Source: Phorcus lineatus
Taxonomy: Eukaryota; Mollusca; Gastropoda; Trochida; Trochidae
DNA length: 64,000 nucleotides
Assembly: GCA_921293015.1 (NCBI GenBank)
Contig: OV121081.1
Coordinates: 71,131,022-71,195,021, forward strand
Direction of reading: 5' to 3'
Shown: piece by piece, positions 50,601 to 62,873 of the stretch
Numbering within the stretch: position 1 is the stretch's first letter
Layout of the letters: every line of letters starts with the position of its first letter
The notes under the pieces: generated by a model
Told to the model about the DNA's origin: nothing
Seen by the model: only the letters and a program-made list of their open reading frames with translations
Databases searched by the model: none
Position numbers and translations under genes: made by a program

Positions 50601-50793
50601 TAGGCTACTGGGCCCAAGACGAAAATAGCTTTTGACAAGTGACACTATTTTTACAACCAATTGAAAAAATGCTACGACTGTGTAACAACTGCCATTCATT
50701 CTCTGGTGTGCTCTACAGAACGGACAAAACAATTATGGAAGGATGAAAATAATAATTTCACATCATAGGAGTTTTCGGGGTGTTTTTTCTTAC

Positions 50794-50958
50794 CTGGCCT
50801 CGATACATAAATCCGTATTTTTCTGCCACACTCCGGGCTTTCCGCTCTCCCCCCACGATGTGTATTGCCCATTTATCGGTATAGTGCTGACCAAAAACCA
50901 CTTTAAGAATAATCAGGCCCAGAAGAGACACACGTAGTACATGAGTGTATCCATTCAT
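50794..50958 (-). CDS. Furin-type proprotein convertase, coding exon 1 (signal peptide and N-terminal propeptide)
   Basis: Seen: the frame opens at an ATG whose codon is 50956-50958. It is the first ATG after an in-frame stop at 51076-51078, with G at -3. The 55 codons give a hydrophobic signal peptide (about residues 1-23, core SLLGLIILKVVFG), then YTDKWAIHIVGG, AEKYGF and a final RGQ. The exon ends in CAG followed by donor GTAAGA (50788-50793), phase 0. Known: the W-A-x-x-I/V-x-G-G...A-x-K-Y/H-G-F...G-Q pattern is the start of the inhibitory propeptide of furin/PCSK convertases, secretory-pathway serine proteases that cut after basic residues. Inferred: this is the first coding exon of a minus-strand gene whose next exon is at 19344-19442. 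Furin itself is favoured over PCSK5/6 because of the exon 2 match, but orthology needs the rest of the gene. Confidence 0.9.
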
Positions 50959-51180
50959 TTCGTTGGAACCGCTTGAGGCAGCGTCCACCCCCCTTTTCTT
51001 GGATTTCTTACAGAATGGTTCTAAGATGGCACCAAAGCAATCGCTTATTCCAATGGGTAATGACAAGGAATCCCCTTATCTATCCATAATAAAACATTTC
51101 GAGAATAATATCCCTATAAGTTCATCCATTCTCCATCATACGAATCGTCATCCGTTTGCTGCAAGTGAGAGAGGCATTGG
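50959..51180 (-). other. Probable 5' UTR of the furin-type gene
   Basis: Lies between the promoter-like patch and the start codon. The exon 1 frame remains open up to 51066 but has no ATG upstream of 50958 before the stop at 51076-51078, so this stretch should be untranslated. A separate 111-codon ATG frame (51114-51449 minus) ends here. It would be an upstream ORF only if transcription starts above 51449, and it has no recognisable domain. Confidence 0.45.
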
Positions 51181-51340
51181 ATAATCCTATCTGTCCCGCG
51201 AGCTTGTCTAACTCTACCCGTGGCTTGCCTAGCACTGACTCTAGGCTCTAAGCGAACGCGAGCACGATTTGACGATATATAGCGCCCGATAGGTGGCGTT
51301 ATAACGCGGAAGTGTCTTGCTCTGCGCATGCGTTGTGTCC
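51180..51340 (-). promoter_or_regulatory. Probable promoter / CpG-rich patch of the furin-type gene
   Basis: This is the most CpG-dense stretch near exon 1 in an otherwise AT-rich window. It holds an ETS-type GCGGAAGTG (51306-51314), a perfect palindromic NRF-1-type TGCGCATGCG (51323-51332) and a TATATA (51276-51281), 220-370 bp upstream of the start codon. ETS and NRF-1 sites are typical of broad animal promoters. The motifs are palindromic or orientation-flexible, so a divergent plus-strand transcript is possible, although I see no plus-strand gene. The exact start site cannot be read from sequence. Confidence 0.6.
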
Positions 51341-51689
51341 TGATTTCTTTGATGATGGGTTCTAGATGACTAATAACAGAGAACACGTGCGAGCTCTGTT
51401 GGTATTTGCATAAGTTGACAGTAAACTTTCTTGCAGTAATGGTCACCATAATGGTTAAGGAAGAAATTCTAAAAAATATTGTTTGTCGTTACAGGTATTC
51501 AATGTGTTAATCGAAAAAAGGAAACGTTCTGTTAACAAAATTGTATCATCAAACAATGAAAACATCGATTTTATTGATTACCATAACAAATGGACATCGT
51601 TAATTTAACAAGCAACAATCAAACTCTGTCCATGACTTTTGTAGAGTAAATACGATCGAATATTCAGTTGTTAGATGCATATTCACGCA

Positions 51690-51840
51690 TGAGCGCACAC
51701 GTAAAGACAAAGGGTCTGTTCACTCCTCGAACAGATGGGCGAAATCCGTGGCCCGTTAATTAGTACCCAGACGTAATTATCTCGGAGCTAATTAGATCAG
51801 GATAAACGGCAACTTAACGATATAGCAGATCCACAGAGGA
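51690..51840. promoter_or_regulatory. Candidate upstream regulatory element with homeodomain-site cluster
   Basis: A complex, CpG-containing island upstream of the promoter with three TAATT(A) cores in about 40 bp: GTTAATTAG (51755-51763), GTAATTAT (51773-51780) and GCTAATTAGA (51787-51796), followed by GATAAACG. TAATTA is the core of many homeodomain binding sites. Position about 750 bp upstream of the start codon and absence of repeat structure suggest a regulatory role. This is inference only. Confidence 0.35.
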
Positions 51841-54800
51841 CGATCAGATAGTCAACTAAAATCTCACGTCACGACGAACTTAAATGTATACACATTTATA
51901 CATAAATAATAATTTTTGCTCGTGTATCCATTATATGATTAAGTTATTTACAAAATACTTTAAAGAATTTTATTATGTCCATCCAAAAATATATAAATTC
52001 TTATCTTTATTAAACTGCAAACTTTTTGTTGTAATTCATAATGTTGCATTGTTTACATACCAAGCATTGAAAATTATACAGTGACAGTACAGCAAATTTT
52101 ATCATTTTTGTTTACAAGACAATAAAAATAATAAAACAAAATAAAAATGTCATAAAAAAAGGAAAAGATTAACAGACTGTACATCATTAATTCTGAAAAG
52201 AAGCCATTCAATAGATTCTTTCTCACGTAACCCCAGTTACAATAATACTCGGATCTTACCTTGTATAGGAGAAAGGGAGACAGAATACATTTGCTTTAAC
52301 TTTAAACATAAGATTATAGAACAAAACTATTGCGTAGATCAATAACAAATAATACAATAATCTGAATCCCAAATAATCAATACCTGGCAATAAAATTATC
52401 TGAATCTAGTACAATCACACCATTTAACAAATTAAGAGCGTTCTTAGTACATATTACAATCTACAAGATATTATTGTAAAATTTTCATTTGGCAATATTG
52501 CTATTGACAATGACTGGAACTTGTAGATCTACACTATTTACATTTTGTATTACCTTTTTTCAATGTTATGAAACGCGTGATTTTTCACTTACTATAATAA
52601 CCAGTGCAGTTGACATGATTAATAAAAATCCAACTTTCAAATGTGACAATTCATCATTTTGTCTCATTTTCATGGAATTCAGGGAATCAGTAACCTACGC
52701 TAGCCTTATCCTTCACATAACACCCCTTCAATCTTACATCGCAACAGAAGTTTAAGCTTATATGATATTTCCACAAGGACACCTCCATAGGATATTTTTA
52801 GCGCTGGTTACATTATATGTAAAACCAGTGATATATATCAAACTTGCTTCCGCTCGTTCCATAACAAACCATTAATTAATTTGATAAAATGGAAGCACAA
52901 ACTTTATTTAGCGGTAGATATGAATACCAGAGAGATGTACTCTCATAACTACTTGTCAAGTTCTTGATTGGAGACAATTATGACTAACACAGAAACAGAA
53001 TTAGCGTATTATTTCTGTATTGGCACCATTAAACGATTCGGCCAGAACAAGATTTGTATACATGTATGTTTCTTATTTGGTCAATATGTGTAGAAGTAAA
53101 ACACTGCATAAATGAAATGATGAAGAGAAATACCAAAGAGACGTATTTGTTAGACACCGATACTCCCAGACATAAATATAGTTTGGAATATGATAAAGAT
53201 TTTAAATCCGTAATGACAAACGTTAGCATTGTTTAATTCGACGGACGTGAGGCATACTACGTATGCAGTTTGGATTGAAAGTATCAAAACAATTATCACC
53301 AAAATATTTTCCGTTTGATTAAAATTTGATTTATACAATTAGACTGGAACACATTGCCTTGTGCCCATTTTTGCTGAATTAGTTGTAAAAATGCCAATAC
53401 CGTCAATAGGGCTGCCGCTAGTGTTAACTCGATTTGTCTCATCACCATTACAAATGCCAATATTTAGGTTAGAAACGCAAAATTATGAGCTCATATGAAA
53501 GGTCTCGTCACAAGGGATACATGCGTCCGGTCACATATGTGCGTTTCACTGAGTGATTCAAAGTTAGAACCAAGGTTATTTTTTAAGCACTGCTGAAATG
53601 AAGGCGAAAAAGAAGAAGTGTCAAATATATGACGATATTACGTTTGAAAAAGCATTGAATCAAGTAAACAAGTGATTTATAAAGAATGAGGAATATTTGG
53701 TATTGATATATGACTTCTTATTTCTGAATAGTCGACATTTCAACAGATTCTGATGTTGTCGAGAAACATATAAGTGCAATCTCAGTGGGAAGGCGCTGTA
53801 CACTTTACTAGTTACAGTTTGAAATGCTAAATATTGAGAGGTCGTCCAAGATATACACTGCCTGAAACTATTGTCTTATTTCTGTCTTTCTTACATAATA
53901 ATTTGATTTTGTTTAAAATTAGCTTGTGTCTCGATTACGAATAGATGAGAACTAAGTGACTTGGAATTAATTAGACGCTTATACGAACGCTTCCTTCATG
54001 CGTGATATGGAGAATTATCTTTTTTTTGAAAAGAACTCTTCCTCATAATTCGATATTTGTATTAAGCTTTTGTTAATTGATAATGTTTTGTTATATATTT
54101 AATACAAATACGCCTTCCCCATCGTTTAGTGAATAACGCCTGAACTTAATTGTAAATATTGTTAAATCACATAACCTGCCAGCTAATCTCAAGGAGTTGT
54201 ATAAGAGGTTTATGACATGATGAAATATGTTGTTTTTATTGCTGTCTTTCCTACAAATATCTTCACTTGTTTGTAGTTGCAGCATTTGATGTGAATGAAT
54301 ATTGTTTTCGTAACAAGGTGTCAATCTATTATGTATTTTCAAACATTGTCAGTCATCAAATCGTAGTTATTATTTGTTCATATTCAAGTATATCATAATC
54401 GTCATTAACGTACAAAAATATTTGATGAATTATTTGTATCGCATCTTAATATCTGAAATGACTGCAAACATTTTGACATTACACAGACACAGGAAAAAAA
54501 CCGCGGACGTGTTAAAAGTTCAGACATTGTTAGGGGCAAACATTAAAGCTCTCACTCAATCATTAAATTGATAAATAACCAGATTTTAAAGAATAAGCAA
54601 GAAATAGAGGTTGAGTGTAATTTCATGATTTGGATGTAACAAGAAATGATGATTTCAACATTTTCAGATAAAAATATACTTTTTGTTTGTCTGTAGCCAC
54701 AAAGTTTGAATTTCTGTTATTACGCGTGCTCTTGGTGGAATAACAGATTTCTTATGTGAGCCATGTGGCATTTGATGAATGTCAGAAACCCTTAAGCGTA

Positions 54801-54924
54801 AATGTAAAAGTGTAATGAATTATAAGTCATTAATTTTTTTTTAACATACTGAACATATGATCGTACATCAATAGTCGTCACTGTCAGCGATCACCAGAGG
54901 TACTCAGCGTTTTATGCATTTGTA

Positions 54925-55088
54925 GTTATTCGTTAGGAAACTAGTAGGAGCACGACCAGAAGTGACGTCACACGAGGACATGCGTTAGTTGAGGAGGTTC
55001 TGGGGAACCCGTTTGGAGTACCTGTTGAGATTAAAACTCGAACCATCGTGATTGATAACTACCGAACCGAAGTGCTAGACCACCAGGT
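54925..55088 (-). mobile_element. tRNA-like SINE carrying a CRE motif
   Basis: On the complement GGTCTAGCACTTCGGTT (A-box-like) and ATGGTTCGAGTTTTAATC (B-box-like, around 55030-55046) form a tRNA-type head. The body runs to a palindromic TGACGTCA at 54963-54970 in the context AGAAGTGACGTCAC, an ETS/CRE-like composite. On the plus strand the same stretch ends CACCAG/GTAAGT at 55086/55087, a consensus splice donor. The simplest reading is a SINE; an exonised copy or noncoding first exon of a plus-strand transcript is an alternative. Confidence 0.45.
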
Positions 55089-56003
55089 AAGTTGCTGCAT
55101 ATTAATTACATCCTAAAATGTCGATAATATGATGCCTCGTCCTACCGATCCGAACTTTGCAGTGTTAAAAGTTTTGTTCCGCTTTAGGCAGTTTGACAGG
55201 TAACCAGGAACGGTAACTCTTACCTTTGTTTACAAAATGTGCAGTAAGTCGAAGTTAACGTAGCCACCTGAGCAATCACCAGATCACTCGATTTTAGAAA
55301 ATTAACTTTGTAAGAATCAAACAGCAATTCTGAACGGTCTTGACACCTTTTGTTTATCACTCAATGACATCAAAAGGTTGATACCGGCGGTCTAATTTTA
55401 TCACACCTGCATTTCTGGCATACCAAACAAATTGCTTAGGGTCAGTTAGGGTGACAGGGTATGACGACCAGTTAAATCTACCATTAGTTTCAATAGGTGA
55501 TATGAATCATGACCACACTGTACTAATGTTAGGGAAACAGAGCATATCAAAATTGCTTTTGTTCATAGAAGATTTCTTGGAGCATGAACATTGAATTGTC
55601 ATCTAATGTTCAAATGTTTAGTTTGCCTTTTAGGACTGAATCATAATTTGATGCTGAGGTCATTTTTAAGGTGTAAAGATTCTTTATGTTTTGATTCTTT
55701 GTAATTGTTTAACTTTATCTATGTTGTATTAAGTTTTGCTATGGTTTAGTATGTAAAGTATGACTTAATGAAAATCTAAAAGTTCTAGCACTAGTATTGA
55801 TATCCTTCTGGGGAAAATATATCTTGAATTTTGTTCAAATTTATTACAGGTTTTAATCTCATAGTTTGACATTATAGAACATTGTAGCACAGTTCTTGTT
55901 GCATATGTGTGCTATATTATATTAATTACATGATTACAAAAGATACAACTGTTTAACAATGTCAAAATTAGTCAAGCTTCAAGCTTTTTTTAGACTGGTC
56001 ATA

Positions 56004-58260
56004 GGGGATTCTTAATATTACCTCATGAATATTTATGAGGTATCAGAAACCAAGTGCACGTACTCGAAAACGAGGCTAAGGCCGCTTCGAAACCCGGAAG
56101 TTACGTTCCTACAGCATTGTCAAGTCAGTATCCTTTCGAAATTATGCTTTGTTTGTAAAACATCTCGCTAAATTCAACTGCAGAAACACCATAATCGGAT
56201 AAGCTTCTACATTTCTTGATGTAGCAGAGATTAGAATATCATTTTACTTGCAGATAAAATTCTTTCGACCGATATTCGGGGGTATTCCCATGCTGGGTTT
56301 ACCGTCATTTTGCACTGTCCGTTGAAATATTTCAATGTTTAGCAAAATATGGATATGAAATACTCACACTAATTTTCACATTTCCGAAAAAAATCAAGAA
56401 GTATTTTCATCACACACACTCGTTTACAGCTGGAAAATGATACAGATTTAGCGATCTCTACGTAAAAGCTTCAGCCGTTTCAACGTGCCCACTTACGTAA
56501 CTATTGGGTCATTCAGTACAGGACTCAATGTAAACAAACCAGAATTTCAATTCAGGGGGCTAAAATAGAGATACAAACAAGACCAAACTTGAAATGTTAC
56601 TATTCCTTTGAATATAATCAAAATACATAAGTTTGTAAGTTTCTGATGAGGTCGCAAATAACTTTTAATTTAGCTGAAAAATGAATAAAATTTTCTAGCT
56701 TTAGTAACTCCCAAAGTTCTCTACTTTTTGGGCCTAATATGATTATTTATAAAACAAGCTACATGATAGCAGTAGCCAAATATTTCTAATAAAAAAGATT
56801 AGCTTTCCTTTTCATGATAAATACATAAGATATATACAGCAAATAAAATCACATAATTAGTTAAAACATTAATGTTAATCATTCAATAAAATAATCACTG
56901 TGATATTATTCTGAATTTAAGAGATTCAAATATTTACTACAGGGTCATATGAGGGTATTCATTGAATGTATGTACAAACAATTAATTGTTCAAATTGAAT
57001 AAGAAATTCCTAGGCCTATTCTTGTTTTTATAAAATGCTGATTAGCTAAATGTATCAAAATTAGTAGGAAAAGGAGGGACTTCTTTATAAGGTATAGGAA
57101 ATAAATAGATTAAAGAAATTAAGCCATTGATTTTAGGAATAATATTTACATTATAATTATCTAAACTCTATTTTAAAATGACAGAAATTTATCATTATGA
57201 TTAAAAAGACAGGACAATTTGGAAGTCTTGATACATATTTCACTCAATGTATGTTGTCAGTGAAAAAGCTGAAAGTTTTGAAAACTGACAGTCAATCTTA
57301 TGAATTAGGATTTAGTGAATTCATGACTTCAGTACTTTTGATATTAGACACTTTATATAAGTGTGTTTATCTTCAAGGCACAATATACAATCTCTCAGCT
57401 AATTTCAAGTTATTTGTAGCATCCACCTTATGCCAGTAATAAATGTGGGATTTCTACCTAAAAGTACTGAAATTAATCCCTCCCTTCACATTATTGGTGT
57501 CATAAATACCCAGTCACCACCTTATATACACCAATAAATATGACAGAATTTTAATTTTTAAAAATTATACTCATGATTATATTTTCCTATTCAATATGAT
57601 TATAATTAATTCTAGCCTATGTTAAATTCGTTTTGTGAATTATAAATTAATAATTTCTGAAAGATTTTGCTAGGAAAATATTCTTAAAAATACATGTATA
57701 TAAATATATCACTTTTCTTCCAATCAGTTAGTGTCTTTGAGAAGTTCGGTAAATATACGTTTTGGTTTCTTCATTATATTGATACTGCAGTACTGTACTG
57801 TGCCATTTTTGTTTAAACATGCCGGTCCCACTACTTGATTCTTCATTGTTTTGGTTTAACAGGTTTGTGATCCTTGAGTTAAAAGTCCTGAAATTTCGGG
57901 TAAATATAATTTTATGAAGATGTATTTATGCATAACAATTAAGAGAAATTGGCACTGTGATTATTATAAATGCACTCGTGCCTATACGGACCAAATGCGA
58001 ATGCAAAACTCACGTAATATATCTTCGAATTTACCACGAATACAACTATCAAAAACAAAGTTTTGAGGCTATCCCTGGATGAATTTCGAATTCCCTTCAT
58101 TTTGCAGTCAAAAAGGCGACGTCAGGGTATCAAAGAGCCTATTTTGGCGAAGCAACTGTAGCTACCATTACGCTATCCAGGAAGTAGGAAGCGGCCTTAG
58201 CCTCGGTTTGGATTTGAGGAGGTCATAGGTCGTATGCATGCATAAATATTGAGAATCCCC
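56004..58260. mobile_element. Large TIR element (2,257 bp) of uncertain superfamily
   Basis: Ends GGGGATTCTTAATATT and (complement) GGGGATTCTCAATATT are inverted, with TA on each outer side (56002-56003 and 58261-58262). A second inverted block lies about 65 bp inside: CGAGGCTAAGGCCGCTTC occurs at 56073-56090 and, inverted, at 58188-58205. The left subterminal part also holds a palindrome, CCTCATGAATATTTATGAGG (56041-56060). The interior is AT-rich with only a short unrecognised 80-codon plus frame (57197-57439). Non-autonomous; the TA flank suggests but does not prove Tc1/mariner-type. Confidence 0.68.
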
Positions 58261-61200
58261 TATAGTAATCAGTTTGTTGACAATATCATATAATATTAAT
58301 ATCCTTTATGTGGTTAATCTAGAAATATCACTATATTTAACATTGTGACACATTTTCTGTTACACAGATTTTGGATATAAGTTACTGCAAGATAATATTA
58401 AGATAAGATATGTTGCAATTGTTAAAGAATGTTAGTAATTATATCTGTATTAGTATGGCTGTGGTTGTTGTCACCAAAATTGAAAAAACCCCTAAATGTG
58501 TCATTATATTGATGTAATAAAAACAAAAAGAGTTGAGACATGAGATTTAGGAATAAGGAATTTTTGCATTTGTATCTACAGTTGTTGAATGATTAAGTCT
58601 TATATAGCAATATAAGTCTTCAGATTTTATTATTGTCATTAACCTAGCAAGTGAAATGAAAACTGTTTTGTTTTGTGTTTTTAATATGAAATAAAAACTA
58701 TATTTTATCCTGAAACACATAAGTAATCCTTTCTAAAGGCTTATAGTTATTAACGAAATAAAATCTTATATATAAGGATATCATCTAGTTTGTAAAAATC
58801 TAGGTTTATCTGATATAAAGATCTGAGTCGAAGTTCTTATTCCAAAACAACATTTAATCAGCTTAATGTTTTTGCATAATCTAATGCCAAGATTTGCATA
58901 ATCATGTTCAGCGTGTGTGGCAGAACACTAAAATCCATTATTGTCAAACATCAGTGGTAAGCAGAACGAATGCAGGTCGAATGCAGACAGCAAACCCTTT
59001 AAAATGTAAAACTATTCAATGCTACTAATCATTTATCCTGTTTGTTTGTCTGTCTGACCCAAGAGGTCATACTTAGTCTAGTCTCCACTCAACTAGGGGT
59101 CAAAGGTCAGCCAGTTACAACAGAATAAGTTCTTGATTTCATCATCTTAAGTGATTTTACATAAAGACGTTCGCTTTTATTTATCCAATTTAAATAGGTC
59201 TTGGGTTGTTTATTTGGTATTCTTTCTTTGTCCTAATTTATTTCGATGTGAGAGTTATCAAAATACAGGAGTGTTTGCTGTTATTGATAAATATCTAGAT
59301 AGGCTTATCTTTATCTTACTATAACATCTATCGCTTTACAATACTATCACTATAACACTATATCATCATTTGGTTTTGGTTTCATAAACATATAAACTTT
59401 ATGTTATATTCAGCGTCTGTACTCTCTAAAGAAAACTTTATTTGATATTGAAATGTCTATCTGAATGCTCTGCAAACAATTTGCATGGAAGAGCGATTCA
59501 AGTTTGAGAAAAATTCTTTATGAGTTGCATGTTTGCTTAATTAACAAAAATGATAAAAGTTTATAAAGAAATTAAGTTATGGAGTTAATTCATGCACTTC
59601 AATGTGACTGGGAGTTTTCAAATGCAGCTATTTATGACGGGGCATATCCTTGCTGTGTTGGTTCTGGTCTAGTTGGCAAGATCTCGGTATGTGCTTATTA
59701 GTAGACTGTTTCACAGTCTCTACAACAATATTCATCTAAACCTGGCTGTGACCATTACATGGAGTTTATGTAAAGCTTTCTTTTGTGTTGATTTTATAAA
59801 GGTTGAGGATTTGATGTAAATTACTTGTACAATATAGTATTTGACAATTTCATGACAAGAATATTCAAGACACGGTTGAATTTCGTCCATATTTTTCCAT
59901 CGTTTTGGGAGGATTGTGTATCATAACACCTGAAAAGGATATAGTGCAGAATATCCTCCAAAGATCTGTTTCCTCAAAGAAATCACAAGTTGTGGCCTCT
60001 TGAAGAACAGATAAGTAGAGTTCAATACAAGCTAATCGTAACCTATGTAATTTAGTTCCATGTAGCTCAATCGATACGTTCTTGTTCTCCAGTAAATCTG
60101 ATCAAAGAAATATCTCTCCAGGCAAGATCTTCCATTTATCTACAGTGGGATTCATCGGTAGATAAATCTTGGTGATTGATTATCATGTAATATAATACTG
60201 CCATTTTGTTATACCAATTCACCCTTCATTGTTATTATGAAGTATAATCTCCAGAAATTGTTGAGGATATAATATTATAAAGTTTTCTAGTAGGTAAAGA
60301 TTGAAGGTTTCAATTCACTCCATAATCTATTATCATGCTCCATCTTCAGCTTTGAGACAACAAAATATTAGATCTCTGATTGCAAAGAGTACATAACATG
60401 TTTAATATGAATGATTTTGTGAAATCTAGTCTCTAGTCAATTGGAATAGAAATATACAATACCATTTACCTCTTGAACTGATTGCAGATTTTATTCTCCA
60501 TCTAAGATTTATGAATTATAAATCATTCCCAGATTATTCATATTAGCCCAAGTTGGCAATTATGAATGGTTTGGTTATAGTTTATGAAGCAACAAAAATT
60601 TGCAATGAACATGTCACTCAAAATAGTTGCTCAACCCATTTACTGAAATATGAATGTATCACTCAATAGTAAAATCAGACGAAAGAGTATAAGGTATAAG
60701 ACTCTACAGGGGTCAGCGAGTACACTCCAGTGTATCCGAAGAGTTGCTACTCAGATGAGAAGGGAGATTGGCAGACTATAATCAGAGGCATGACAGTAGC
60801 ATACACAGAGCTCTATCTGCTCACTCACGCATGTGCTGGTGAAGAAAAACAGACGATGTTTTATGACAATATTATGAGCCTGGACAGTGTAATGCTAAAA
60901 TATAATCTGGTTGGCAGAATATTCAAACCCTCTTTCATACAGTTTAGCTCTATCTGCAGCAATGAAACCTTGGGAAAAAAATTTGCCACCATGGGAGACT
61001 GTATCAGAACATAATGGCTTGATGTGTTTAGGAAGATAATGGTAATGCCTGGGTGGACTAATGATGTCTTGCTGTTATTATTGTGTTTCTGATAAAGTGT
61101 GGAGTTAAAGATTGAGTTTTGTCAGTTTCATTTGTTTGTTATCTAACAGTAAATGTCTAAAAAAACAGGATGATTCAGTGGTGAGGGTGTTTTGGAGTTT

Positions 61201-62299
61201 GAGTCCTGGTGGAGACTCAACATGTTTGCCACAGGCAGTACTGGACAGAATGTAATGAAAGCCTCTTACAGCCTTGTACAGTAGCTTATAAGATTGAATT
61301 GCATTCCCGCTATGATGATGGGCAATTCCCCTGCAATAATGATCTGGATGGCCAATAAGTGAAATACTCTTGAAATTATTTTCAAGTCTTGTGTCAACTG
61401 TGACTCAAAAAGTTTGCATAATGTAAGCAAGAATCAGTAACTGTCGATGTCTATCCCTGATCAATGCGGTATGTGTTATAGGAATTGTGCTAGTGTATTG
61501 TTAAAGATATTGATGCATGTGGGAACGTATGTAAGTGTTGAATGGTATCATTGAAGGTACAGCAAGCTCTCATGAATATGAAACCACATGCAAATTGATT
61601 TTTCATGTCACTGAGGACAATTGAACAGGATCTAGATTTTCGAAGCTCTATTAGAACTAAGATCATCTGGGTACCATGCATCAACATTACAGCTATCTTA
61701 GTGCTAAGTGCACTACTAAGGTCTAGGGTCAGTGTAGTTACAATTGCAACGTCTGAAGCGTTAATGACTTTATAACATTTCACCCCTAACTGCCATACAC
61801 ATATCTGTGACCAGATTTTCAAGGCGGTTTCAAACTAATTTAGTCATAAGTCCAAGCTAGTTTACAAATGGTACTGACAACAATGTTAACACAAAGAATA
61901 ATTCTCAAATTTAGACCTGTAAGGCTTCAAGTGCAACATGTTCAAGGTTCAAAATAATTTATCACTCAGACTTCAAATCCAATGTCATATTTTAATTGTT
62001 ACAATTGTGTCTATACCCAAGATGAAGCGTCCCAAGGCGAGATTTTTGATCGCTTTTCAGCATTGATATAACATCACACGAAGTTGGGTACTTGCAACTA
62101 TGTAAGTGCTGAGGCAGCTTTGAAAATCTAGAGTCATGTAGATTTTGGTGAAACAGTTAAGAGGTTATTAATCCAAGGGAGACAAATTTCCTCCCGTAAT
62201 GAACTCAGTTTAACATACCTGAGTCTGAGTGACCAGGTAGGTACAGGCAAGGTATGCTGAGGTAAGGTCGTTAGTGTTGTCATTAAGGTGGGATCAATC

Positions 62300-62873
62300 A
62301 GCGATCACAGAATACTGTCCATAAATCACTTAGACTTACCACGGTATGTTCATTTACATATAGTCAGAACACTGTCCGTAAATTAATTAGACTTACCATG
62401 GTATGTTCATTTACATATAGTCAGAACACTGTCCGTATAAATTAATTAGACTTACCATGGTATGTTCATTTACATATAGTCAGAACACTGTCCGTATAAA
62501 TTAATTAGACTTACCATGGTATGTTCATTTACATATAGTCAGAACACTGTCCGTAAATTAATTAGACTTACCACGGTATATTCATTTACATATAGTCAGA
62601 ACACTGTCCGTATAAATTAATTAGACTTACCATGGTATGTTCATTTACATATAGTCAGAACACTGTCCGTAAATTAATTAGACTTACCATGGTATGTTCA
62701 TTTACATATAGTCAGAACACTGTCCGTATAAATTAATTAGACTTACCATGGTATATTCATTTACATATAGTCAGAACACTGTCCATAAATTAATTAGACT
62801 TACCATGGTATGTTCATTTACATATAGTCAGAACACTGTCCGTAAATCACTTAGACTTACCATGGTATGTTCA
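62300..62873. repeat. 57/59-bp tandem array (about ten copies)
   Basis: Unit: AGTCAGAACACTGTCCGTAA, ATTAATTAGACTTACCATGG, TATGTTCATTTACATAT. Copies come in a shorter form (CCGTAAATT) and a longer form (CCGTATAAATT). The first and last units both carry a different junction (AAATCACTT). Internal copies are nearly identical, pointing to recent homogenisation. Confidence 0.95.

Larger units (their letters stand above)
19443..50793 (-). other. Intron 1 of the furin-type gene (31,351 bp)
   Basis: Bounded by donor GTAAGA after exon 1 and acceptor CAG before exon 2, both phase 0. Apart from the elements listed separately, it is AT-rich DNA in which I see no further exon, RNA gene or retroelement coding region. 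Open frames within it, including 119 codons at 30112-30471 minus and 105 codons at 22164-22481 minus, have no recognisable motif and are of lengths expected by chance. Stretches I read and found featureless at this level are 19562-21410, 21840-24600, 25000-28250, 31000-32430, 33700-37100, 37270-41200, 42150-43860, 44800-46670 and 48800-50450. Confidence 0.85.

Noticed and set aside
51114..51449. 111-codon Arg-rich minus frame in the CpG-rich patch
   Set aside because: Stops are rarer in GC-richer DNA; no domain seen; it overlaps the probable promoter and would at best be an upstream ORF.
61165..61215. Plus-strand TTCAGTGGTGAGGG ... GGAGTTTGAGTCC as a tRNA-like SINE head
   Set aside because: A- and B-box-like motifs are too close together and degenerate; could be a deleted SINE but support is too weak to annotate.
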